From Clostridia bacterium (GTDB lineage Bacteria > Bacillota > Clostridia > Oscillospirales > Acutalibacteraceae), in NCBI GenBank assembly GCA_017471765.1, contig JAFURT010000001.1, forward strand, positions 38,468-102,467: a stretch of 64,000 nucleotides of DNA, given 5' to 3'. Made by a program: the position numbers and the translations under genes. Below are positions 26,550 through 32,723 of the stretch, one piece after another. How positions within the stretch are numbered: the stretch's first letter is position 1; each line of letters begins with the position of its first letter. Below the pieces are notes generated by a model that saw only the letters and a list, made by a program, of their open reading frames with translations, did not search any database and was not told the DNA's origin.

Positions 26550-26909
26550 ATGACCGGTATGAGCATTTTGCGGCAGGCGTACAGCCTGCTGGGACAGCCG
26601 GAGCGTCTCACGGCAGAAACAGCGGGAGAGACCGGTCTGCTGGTAATCAATCAGATCTGCAGTGAGCTGTGGCACCGGGAGCATGCTGAGGAGTTTGTCC
26701 CCTTGGATAACCTGGGGCAGCGTGTGGCGCTGTCCGGCCGCTGTCTGCCGGCACTGACATACGGTACGGCGATGCTGTTGTGCCTCAACAGCCAGGAGGA
26801 GACGCACTATGACCGGTATCTGGAGCTGTACCGGCAGGCGACTGCCGGTATTGGCGGCCAGCCCTGGCGGCGAGCGTACACGATGCCCACAGAGGAGGTG
26901 ACGGCATGA
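26550..26909 (+). CDS. Head-completion/connector-like protein
   Basis: 119 residues, helical (SILRQAYSLLGQPERLTAE, TYGTAMLLCLNSQEETHYDRYLELYRQA), with the size and place directly after the capsid gene expected for a gp4/gp6-type adaptor that joins portal and tail. It ends with ATGA overlap to the next short gene. Confidence 0.65.
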   Translation: MTGMSILRQAYSLLGQPERLTAETAGETGLLVINQICSELWHREHAEEFVPLDNLGQRVALSGRCLPALTYGTAMLLCLNSQEETHYDRYLELYRQATAGIGGQPWRRAYTMPTEEVTA

Positions 26910-27034
26910 GCGATGTTCGTCCTCAGCCGCCCCTCTATGACCGTCGCCGCTTGGAACAGTTGGTGATGGCCCACCGTATCCGGGTGTTGCAGCAGCAGCG
27001 CCGGGGGCGGCATACTACCGGTGACAGGAAGTGA
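26906..27034 (+). CDS. 42-residue basic protein
   Basis: The frame opens with ATG overlapping the preceding TGA and ends at the TGA at 27032-27034, which overlaps the GTG of the next gene. The peptide (MSDVRPQPPLYDRRRLEQL…) is Arg-rich (about 10 Arg). Tight coupling on both sides makes it a likely real gene, unlike anything I recognise. Confidence 0.65.
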   Translation: MSDVRPQPPLYDRRRLEQLVMAHRIRVLQQQRRGRHTTGDRK

Positions 27035-27339
27035 CCGGGTTGGGGGATTGGCTGTCACTGGTGTCTGCTCTGGGGGTGACGGTTGCACTGCTGAGCAACC
27101 TGCGTACCCTGCGGGACAAGGATGCGCGCAAAGCCGGGGAACTGACAGAAATGCGTTCGGATATCAAGCATATCCGGGGACAGGTGGATAAAACCGATAT
27201 GCTGATTGCCGATATCCGGGTGCAGGTAGGGGATGCCCGTGACCGGGTGACCCGTCTGGAGGAGGCTATAAAAAGCACCCAACATCGTCTTACGGCTTTG
27301 GAAAACGCAGAAAAGGAACTGGAGGCGGAGCTCCGCTGA
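27031..27339 (+). CDS. Membrane-tethered coiled-coil protein, end of the phage operon
   Basis: 102 residues from a GTG start that overlaps the previous stop. One N-terminal transmembrane helix (WLSLVSALGVTVALLSNL) is followed by a long coiled coil (IKHIRGQVDKTDMLIADI, LEEAIKSTQHRLTALENAEK). This resembles XhlA-like or tether-type proteins of prophages, though no lysis enzyme is next to it. It is the last gene before a strong terminator. Confidence 0.65.
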   Translation: MTGLGDWLSLVSALGVTVALLSNLRTLRDKDARKAGELTEMRSDIKHIRGQVDKTDMLIADIRVQVGDARDRVTRLEEAIKSTQHRLTALENAEKELEAELR

Positions 27340-27346
27340 CAGCCGG

Positions 27347-27380
27347 ATGGGGTGGAAGGCTTGCTTTCCACCCCATTTTT
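27347..27380 (+). terminator. Terminator of the phage head operon
   Basis: Stem ATGGGGTGGAA with complement TTCCACCCCAT and a T-tract. It marks the right end of the phage-derived genes. Confidence 0.9.
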
Positions 27381-27413
27381 GCTGCTGTTTTTAGGGATAA
27401 TCGGGGGACGGTC

Positions 27414-27442
27414 TTGACTTGCAGGGGAAAAGTGGGTAAAAT
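27414..27442 (+). promoter_or_regulatory. Promoter of the HprK-like/PqqD/S26 operon
   Basis: TTGACT, 17-base spacer, TAAAAT, about 25 bases before the first ATG. Confidence 0.8.
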
Positions 27443-27467
27443 AATCCTGTTAAGCGAGGTGAGACAG

Positions 27468-28349
27468 ATGAACCTGTGTATCGCCGGGTTGCCGGTACGT
27501 ATTGAGAGTGCAGACAAGGCCTGGTTTGCCGGCCGATTCGCCGACTACATCCGGGAAGATGACCGTCCACCGGTGATGGAGATGACCGTCCGGGTGCTAG
27601 AGACGGTGTGTCCGCCTGCGGGAGAGACTGTACAGCAGGTGAAATCTGTTACACTCTTGCGGCTGGCAGATGGACGACTGTGTCGGTTTGGCCGTGACAG
27701 AGAGGGAAGAGTGCCCTTTGCACTGTACTATACGCCGGACTACGCTTGTGTAGAATTGCACCTGTGGGCTGAGCGTCGGCACCCGGTGTTCACCCTCCGG
27801 GACTGGGAATATATGTACACTGGCATGGCTTTTCAGAATCGGCTGACGGTGCTGGGGGGCGGTGTGCTGCACAGCTCCTCCTTGGCCTGGCGGGGGCATG
27901 GGGTGGCTTTTTCTGCCAATTCAGGCACCGGAAAATCCACCCATGTGGGGCTATGGAAGCAACACCTGGGGGATGAGGTGACCGTCATCAACGACGATAA
28001 GCCGGCTATCCGCTTTGAGGGGGATATGCCTGTGCTGTACGGCACCCCCTGGAGTGGCAAAACAGCCCTCAACCAAAACGTACATGTACCGCTTCGGACG
28101 ATTGTGTTTATCGAGCGGGGAGAAACCAATCATTTGCGCCGCTTGGACACGATGGATAGTTACTGTCGGCTGTCTGAGCAACTGATACGTTCCTACTACG
28201 ATAGCGAATTAGGCGTAAAGGTGTTAGACTTTACAGATAAATTGTTGGCGGCTGTGCCGGTGTATGCATTGACCTGCAACATCAGCCGTGAGGCGGTGGA
28301 AACGGCTGTGCGTGGCCTGTTTCCGGGAGAGGAGTGCGTGCTATTATGA
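27468..28349 (+). CDS. HprK-like P-loop kinase of a PqqD-linked cassette
   Basis: About 293 residues. The P-loop FSANSGTGKSTHVGLW (around residues 150-160) and the following VINDDKPAIRF and GTPWSGKTALN are the ATP-binding and catalytic stretches of HPr kinase/phosphorylase-like and PEP-carboxykinase-like proteins. These recur next to PqqD-type carrier proteins in RiPP-like and related clusters. The N-terminal 120 residues are of the type found in such cassette kinases, not in true HprK. The gene overlaps the PqqD gene by ATGA. The substrate is unknown, possibly the PqqD-bound peptide or a small metabolite. Confidence 0.75.
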   Translation: MNLCIAGLPVRIESADKAWFAGRFADYIREDDRPPVMEMTVRVLETVCPPAGETVQQVKSVTLLRLADGRLCRFGRDREGRVPFALYYTPDYACVELHLWAERRHPVFTLRDWEYMYTGMAFQNRLTVLGGGVLHSSSLAWRGHGVAFSANSGTGKSTHVGLWKQHLGDEVTVINDDKPAIRFEGDMPVLYGTPWSGKTALNQNVHVPLRTIVFIERGETNHLRRLDTMDSYCRLSEQLIRSYYDSELGVKVLDFTDKLLAAVPVYALTCNISREAVETAVRGLFPGEECVLL

Positions 28350-28612
28350 AAATCAAAAGCGGATTTGTGCTCCGTCAGGTAGGGGAGCAGTATGCGGTGG
28401 TCCCGGTGGGGGTGCAGACGGTAGACTTCCGCTGTGTCATCACCCTGAATGAGACCGGCGGTTTTCTGTGGCAGCAGTTGCAGGAAGAGACCACCCCCGA
28501 GGCGGTGGCGCAGGCTCTGCTGGCGGAATATGAGGTCAGCCCGGAAACAGCGGCGGCTGATGTGGCGACTTTTGTGGAACGGTTGCGGGAAAACCGCTTG
28601 TTGGATGAATAA
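28346..28612 (+). CDS. PqqD-family (RRE) protein
   Basis: 88 residues. The N-terminal strands and central helices VITLNETGGFLWQQLQEETT and AEYEVSPETAAADVATFVERL are those of PqqD, the peptide-recognition domain that presents precursor peptides to modifying enzymes. It is coupled at both ends: ATGA overlap with the kinase and an 8-base overlap with the peptidase gene. No precursor peptide or radical SAM enzyme was recognised nearby. Confidence 0.85.
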   Translation: MKIKSGFVLRQVGEQYAVVPVGVQTVDFRCVITLNETGGFLWQQLQEETTPEAVAQALLAEYEVSPETAAADVATFVERLRENRLLDE

Positions 28613-29087
28613 GCGGGAGGGAGCACCCGGTGCGGTGCAATTACCCATGGCTCAGCTTTCGCCGCTGTTACTGGCGTGTCTGGCAGAGGGGCAGGAGGTG
28701 GTGCTGGCCGTCACCGGCAACAGTATGGCTCCGTTCCTGCGGCATGGCCGGGACCAGGTCGTGTTGGCGGCTTGTGATGGGGCTGTTTTGGGCTTTGGTG
28801 ATGTGCCTCTTTATCGCCGGGATAACGGGCAATACGTGCTCCACCGGGTTGTAAAGCGGCGGCAGACTGCCGGGAGCGTGCGGTATACACTGCTGGGGGA
28901 TGCCCAGTGGGAGATGGAACCGGAGGTGACGCCGGAGCAGGTGGTTGCCTGTGCTGTGGGTTTCATCCGTAATGGAAAACGATATAGCTGTACCAGCCCT
29001 TGGTACCGGGCACGGGTGCGTGTGTGGCAATGGCTGCTGCCGGTACGGCGGTGGCTGATTGCGGTGTACCGCCGTTCATGGAAATAA
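28605..29087 (+). CDS. S24/S26-type peptidase-like protein
   Basis: About 160 residues. VTGNSMAPFLRHGRD supplies the catalytic Ser region (GNSM), and VLHRVVKRRQ the region where the Lys/Arg general base of S24/S26 enzymes lies (signal-peptidase-like HRVV). The C-terminal part (WYRARVRVWQWLLPVRRWLIAVYR) is basic and amphipathic or weakly hydrophobic. ATG 28605 overlaps the PqqD stop; 28647 is an alternative with poorer spacing. It could process a peptide held by the PqqD partner; the substrate is unknown. Confidence 0.75.
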   Translation: MNKREGAPGAVQLPMAQLSPLLLACLAEGQEVVLAVTGNSMAPFLRHGRDQVVLAACDGAVLGFGDVPLYRRDNGQYVLHRVVKRRQTAGSVRYTLLGDAQWEMEPEVTPEQVVACAVGFIRNGKRYSCTSPWYRARVRVWQWLLPVRRWLIAVYRRSWK

Positions 29088-29099
29088 AAAAAGAGCAAA

Positions 29100-29133
29100 C
29101 TGCCCCCTGTCTGCATTGGCAGACAGGGGGCAG
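29100..29133. terminator. Terminator after the S26 gene
   Basis: 15-bp stem (CTGCCCCCTGTCTGC and complement) with a 4-base loop. It ends the operon and faces the end of the convergent TrmL gene. Confidence 0.85.
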
Positions 29134-29145
29134 CATTCTTATTGT

Positions 29146-29646
29146 TCAGTCCTCATATTGGGTCAGGTGACCGGAGGTGCGCATGCCGGGATAATTCCAC
29201 TGGCGTAGCACCTCAAACACCCCCACCGCCACAGCGTTGGACAGGTTGAGGGAACGGGCAGAATCGTTGTCAATCATCGGCAACCGGACACAACTCTCCG
29301 GGTTATCGTGGAGCAACCATTCGGGCAGGCCCTTGGTTTCTTTGCCGAACACCAGATAGGCGCCATCGGGATAGGCTACATCGGAATGGATGTGCTTGGC
29401 TTTGGTGGAAAAATAGAAGAAAGGCCCGGCATTTTTGGCGAAAAAGTCGTCCAGCCCTTCGTAATAGGTGATGTCCAGCAGGTGCCAGTAGTCCAGCCCG
29501 GCCCGCTTGAGCTTACGGTCATCGATAGTGAAGCCCATGGGTTTCACCAAGTGTAGCCGGGCACCGGTGGCGGCACAGGTGCGGCTGATGTTGCCGGTGT
29601 TTTGGGGAATCTCCGGCTCTACCAGCACGATGTTCAGCGTTGACAC
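29146..29646 (-). CDS. trmL: tRNA (cytidine/uridine-34-2'-O)-methyltransferase
   Basis: 166 residues, the usual length for TrmL. SPOUT-class landmarks are NIVLVEPEIPQNTGNISRTC at the N-terminus, LVFGKETKGLP (motif 2) and LPMIDNDSARSLNLSNAVAV (motif 3, the knot and AdoMet site). It methylates the wobble nucleotide of tRNA-Leu isoacceptors in known members. It has its own promoter on the minus strand. Confidence 0.93.
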   Translation of the reverse strand: MSTLNIVLVEPEIPQNTGNISRTCAATGARLHLVKPMGFTIDDRKLKRAGLDYWHLLDITYYEGLDDFFAKNAGPFFYFSTKAKHIHSDVAYPDGAYLVFGKETKGLPEWLLHDNPESCVRLPMIDNDSARSLNLSNAVAVGVFEVLRQWNYPGMRTSGHLTQYED

Positions 29647-29687
29647 GAAAATCGACCTCTTTCTCCGAAAAATAACAGAACACGCTT

Positions 29688-29716
29688 ATTTTACCGCAGA
29701 AATACGGATTTGGCAA
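29688..29716 (-). promoter_or_regulatory. Promoter of trmL
   Basis: Minus strand TTGCCA, 17-base spacer, TAAAAT. Confidence 0.7.
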
Positions 29717-29779
29717 TGGAAAATTGCAAATATTTTTCTGCGGTTCGGGACAAACTAGGCGTGAAAGGAGGCGGAGACG

Positions 29780-29959
29780 ATGAAACAAGGTATGTGTAGC
29801 TTTATGAAAGGTATGGGCATGGGGGTCGCTTTGGGGTGCACCGCCGGCGTAGTAGGGACCTGCATGATGAAAAAGAACAAAAAAGGGCTCAAGCGCAATG
29901 CCGGTCGAGCCTTGCATTCCTTCGGTGACCTGCTGGAGAACGTGACAGATATGTTTTAA
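29780..29959 (+). CDS. 59-residue Met-rich small protein
   Basis: ATG 29780 is preceded by a very strong AAAGGAGGCGGAG site. The product (MKQGMCSFMKGMGMGVALG…, ending LENVTDMF) has a short hydrophobic Gly/Ala stretch, then a basic KKNKKGLKRN segment and a helical end, like small YtxH-type membrane-associated proteins. It holds seven Met in the first 31 residues. A terminator follows its stop. Function unknown. Confidence 0.7.
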   Translation: MKQGMCSFMKGMGMGVALGCTAGVVGTCMMKKNKKGLKRNAGRALHSFGDLLENVTDMF

Positions 29960-29966
29960 GCGGTGA

Positions 29967-30000
29967 GCAAAAAAGACAGGGTAGACACCCTGTCTTTTTT
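29967..30000 (+). terminator. Terminator after the 59-residue gene
   Basis: AAAAAAGACAGGG pairs with CCCTGTCTTTTTT, with a 6-base loop. Confidence 0.9.
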
Positions 30001-30042
30001 ATGAATTTTCCGTGTTTTTTCGGTGTATTTTTGCTTTTTCCC

Positions 30043-30071
30043 TTTACAAAATCGGCGTTTTCGTGTACAAT
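30043..30071 (+). promoter_or_regulatory. Promoter of the membrane-anchored protein gene
   Basis: TTTACA, 17-base spacer, TACAAT. The next gene starts at 30121 with no terminator in between. Confidence 0.7.
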
Positions 30072-30120
30072 ACTTTGGTATGGTTTTTACTTCCCAATAT
30101 TGTACAAGGACGTGACGAGC

Positions 30121-30834
30121 ATGAGTGAAGATATGGAAAAGAATATCCCGGAGCTGGATGAGCAGTTAGAGATTTTCGGTCAATCAAAATCCCGGGAGGA
30201 AATCAAGGCGGAAAAGCGGGCGGAAAAGGCCGCTCAGCGTGCTGCGGCCAAAGTGGCGGCGGCGGAATATAAAGCGAAGAAGAAAACAATGCCTAAGGAG
30301 AAGCGTACCGACCTGCTGGCGGTCACCGGTATTCTGGTGGCGGTGGTGCTGTTGTGCGGTGTGGCTCTGGGTGTGCAGTTTGCGAAAGAGAAAAAACAGG
30401 CCAAGTTTGAACGTGACGAGACGATACAGGACTATTTCCTGTATACCGATGCCGAGAGTGAGCTGGAACTGGCGGATGACGGCATCACGGCGGCGGTGTA
30501 TCAGGCGTATTACACGAACGGCGGCTATTTGGCGGTGGAGATGATTCTGGGAAACGGCACGGCGAGCGAACAGCACCTGACGGCCATTTCCGTGAAGCTG
30601 AGCAACGGGGATACCGAGGAGCTGATTGCCAGTGGCAAGACCACGGATGTCAGCGAGAATTACACCATCCCGGCCGGTGGTAAGAAGCCCTATACCCTGT
30701 ATATTTCTCCCGAGCATGTGGTAATTAAGGACGATCCGCTGTCCACCATTTCCTACACCATTACCGCCGACGGCATGCCGGTTGGCACTCCGGTGTCTAC
30801 CGGTGGTACCACCACTACGACGGCGGCGGAATAA
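30121..30834 (+). CDS. Membrane-anchored protein with extracellular DUF4352-like domain
   Basis: About 237 residues. A charged, Ala/Lys-rich cytoplasmic stretch (1-60) precedes one transmembrane helix (LLAVTGILVAVVLLCGVALGVQFA, about 63-86). The outer part holds a beta-sandwich of the kind found in small lipoprotein-like immunity or stress proteins (YLAVEMILGNGTASEQHLTAISVKLS). A Thr/Gly-rich tail follows. Upstream of SufC, it may share its transcript, as no terminator separates them. Family call is weak. Confidence 0.6.
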   Translation: MSEDMEKNIPELDEQLEIFGQSKSREEIKAEKRAEKAAQRAAAKVAAAEYKAKKKTMPKEKRTDLLAVTGILVAVVLLCGVALGVQFAKEKKQAKFERDETIQDYFLYTDAESELELADDGITAAVYQAYYTNGGYLAVEMILGNGTASEQHLTAISVKLSNGDTEELIASGKTTDVSENYTIPAGGKKPYTLYISPEHVVIKDDPLSTISYTITADGMPVGTPVSTGGTTTTTAAE

Positions 30835-30876
30835 GTGAGATTGGCTGACGGAGGTCAGCGAAAGGAACCTGAAGTT

Positions 30877-31599
30877 ATGCTGGAATTAAAGAATATTTCC
30901 TATCAAGTGGATGCGGAGGGCCAACAGCGGGATATTTTGCACGATGTGAGCCTGACCATCGACGAGCGCTTTGTGGCTATCACTGGCCCCAACGGTGGCG
31001 GTAAATCTACCCTGGCTAAGGTGATTGCCGGTATCATCACCCCCACGGCGGGGCAGATCTTGCTGGATGGTGAGGATATCACCGGTTGCTCTATTACCGA
31101 ACGGGCACAGAAGGGCATCAGCTTTGCCTTTCAGCAGCCGGTGCGGTTTAAGGGGTTGACGGTGCGTGATCTCATCACCCTGGCTGCCGGCCGGGATATC
31201 ACCGTGTCCGAGGCCTGCGCCTATCTGTCGGAGGTGGGTCTGTGCGCCCGGGAGTACATCGGCCGGGAAATCAACGCCAGCCTGTCCGGGGGTGAGCTCA
31301 AGCGCATTGAGATCGCTATGATCATCGCCCGTGGCACCAAGCTGTCCATCTTCGATGAGCCGGAGGCGGGCATTGACCTGTGGAGCTTCAACAACCTTAT
31401 CCAGGTGTTTGAGAAGATGCATGAGAAGCTGGGGGGCTCCATCCTCATCATCTCCCACCAGGAGCGTATTCTCAACATCGCCGACCGGGTCATTGTGGTA
31501 GCCGATGGGCAGATCCGTGCCCAGGGCAACCGGGAGGATGTCCTGCCGGAACTGCTTGCAGACGGGGCGACCTGCTCTGTGCTGACGGACAAGCTGTAA
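30877..31599 (+). CDS. sufC: SufC-type ABC ATPase of a minimal Fe-S assembly system
   Basis: About 240 residues, standard SufC length. Walker A GPNGGGKSTL, Q-loop FAFQQP, ABC signature LSGGELKRIEIA, Walker B LSIFDEPEAGIDLW. The SufC-specific D-loop and the SGGELKR (not SGGQ) signature distinguish it from transporters. It pairs with the following short SufB-like protein, and the two genes are 13 bases apart. The ATG at 30877 follows AAAGGAAC; earlier in-frame codons lack a ribosome site. Confidence 0.93.
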   Translation: MLELKNISYQVDAEGQQRDILHDVSLTIDERFVAITGPNGGGKSTLAKVIAGIITPTAGQILLDGEDITGCSITERAQKGISFAFQQPVRFKGLTVRDLITLAAGRDITVSEACAYLSEVGLCAREYIGREINASLSGGELKRIEIAMIIARGTKLSIFDEPEAGIDLWSFNNLIQVFEKMHEKLGGSILIISHQERILNIADRVIVVADGQIRAQGNREDVLPELLADGATCSVLTDKL

Positions 31600-31612
31600 G
31601 GGAGGGGTAGCC

Positions 31613-32530
31613 ATGGATAAGATTGAAAAAGACCTGCTGGAGCAGGTAGCCGACCTGCATGAGGTGCCCCAGGGCGCCTACAACATCCGTGCCAATGGCC
31701 AGATGGCGGGACGGAATACCACCGAAAATATTGACATCGTCACCAAGACGGATAAGCCGGGCATTGACATCATCATCAAGCCGGGCACAAAGCGGGAAAG
31801 TGTGCACATACCGGTGCTGCTCAGCCAGTCCGGTCTGCAGGAGATGGTGTATAACGATTTCTTCGTCGGCGAGGGGGCTGACATTACCATCGTGGCCGGG
31901 TGCGGTATTCACAACGGCGGCGATGAGGAATCCCGTCACGACGGCATCCACGCCTTTTACTTGGCGCCGGGGGCTCGTCTGCGGTATGTAGAGAAGCATT
32001 ACGGCAGCGGAGACGGTAACGGCCGTCGGGTGATGAATCCCACGACCATCATCGAGCTGGGGGAGGGCGCCTATATGGAGATGGAGACCACCCAGATCAA
32101 GGGGGTCACCTCCACTATACGGGATACCCGGGCTACCCTGGCCGCCGGGGCGACCCTGATTGTCCGGGAGAAGATCATGACTCACGGCCAGCAGTTGGCG
32201 GAGACCAATTTCACCGTTGACCTCAACGGTGAGGACGCCAGCACCCATCTGGTGTCCCGGTCGGTGGCCAAGGACGAGTCCCGTCAGGTGTTCCGGTCGG
32301 TTATCAACGGCAACGCTCGTTGTACGGCCCATTCCGAGTGCGATGCCATCATTATGGATGAAGCCTCGGTCAGCGCCATCCCGGAGGTAACCGCCAATCA
32401 CCTGGATGCCTCCCTTATTCACGAGGCGGCCATCGGCAAGATTGCCGGCGAACAGCTCACCAAGCTGATGACTCTGGGCTTGACGGAAAAAGAAGCCGAG
32501 GAACAGATTGTCAGCGGATTCTTGAAATAA
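31613..32530 (+). CDS. Short SufB/SufD-family Fe-S scaffold protein (SmsB-like)
   Basis: 305 residues, against about 480-495 for E. coli SufB. The beta-helix core and C-terminal helices are kept, with the scaffold Cys in HSECDAI (SufB C405 position) and the HE in ASLIHEAAIGKI (SufB E434 position). The N-terminal domain of classical SufB is lacking. A lone short SufB with SufC is the pattern described for the minimal SMS (SmsCB) type of Fe-S assembly. No SufS, SufU or SufD was found in the window, so the sulfur donor must come from elsewhere. Confidence 0.88.
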   Translation: MDKIEKDLLEQVADLHEVPQGAYNIRANGQMAGRNTTENIDIVTKTDKPGIDIIIKPGTKRESVHIPVLLSQSGLQEMVYNDFFVGEGADITIVAGCGIHNGGDEESRHDGIHAFYLAPGARLRYVEKHYGSGDGNGRRVMNPTTIIELGEGAYMEMETTQIKGVTSTIRDTRATLAAGATLIVREKIMTHGQQLAETNFTVDLNGEDASTHLVSRSVAKDESRQVFRSVINGNARCTAHSECDAIIMDEASVSAIPEVTANHLDASLIHEAAIGKIAGEQLTKLMTLGLTEKEAEEQIVSGFLK

Positions 32531-32542
32531 GGTTTATTATTG

Positions 32543-32579
32543 CGACACCTTGCGGCGTATGTCGTGGGGTGTCGTTTTT
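32543..32579 (+). terminator. Terminator after the SufCB pair
   Basis: CGACACC pairs with GGTGTCG across 18 bases of inner sequence, followed by T5. Confidence 0.65.
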
Positions 32580-32604
32580 CTTTTGGTTGACAATGGATAC
32601 ACCT

Positions 32605-32634
32605 TGTCCTAGGAGGACAGCAACCGGCGGTTGC
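32605..32634. repeat. Two adjacent inverted repeats upstream of the HTH-GlmM gene
   Basis: TGTCCT-AGG-AGGACA (32605-32619) is directly followed by GCAACC-GGC-GGTTGC (32620-32634). Both are 15-base dyads with 6-base arms and a 3-base centre. They lie just upstream of the promoter at 32659-32688, so they are good operator candidates for the fused HTH domain. Confidence 0.65.
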
Positions 32635-32658
32635 CGAAAAAATGTCCGGCCTGCTTGG

Positions 32659-32688
32659 TAGACATATTTCCGGCGGTGACATACAATA
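32659..32688 (+). promoter_or_regulatory. Probable promoter of the HTH-GlmM/GlmS operon
   Basis: TAGACA, 18-base spacer, TACAAT, 35 bases before the ATG, with AAAGGAG as ribosome site. Weaker alternatives exist. Confidence 0.5.
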
Positions 32689-32723
32689 CTAGTATGTGAG
32701 AGTAAGCGAAAGGAGCGATTGAG

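Larger units (their letters stand above)
20384..27380. mobile_element. Head-only phage-derived island
   Basis: One divergent repressor gene and about eleven rightward genes for DNA packaging and capsid formation lie between a bacterial AraC gene and a terminator followed by a bacterial operon. No integrase, excisionase, replication, tail, baseplate or lysis gene was found, and no flanking direct repeats were recognised by eye. All major frames are open. The right boundary is taken at the terminator and the left at the repressor stop. Confidence 0.75.

Noticed and set aside
32587-32592. TTGACA element after the SufB gene
   Set aside because: No acceptable -10 box lies at 16-18 bases, so it is not called a promoter.
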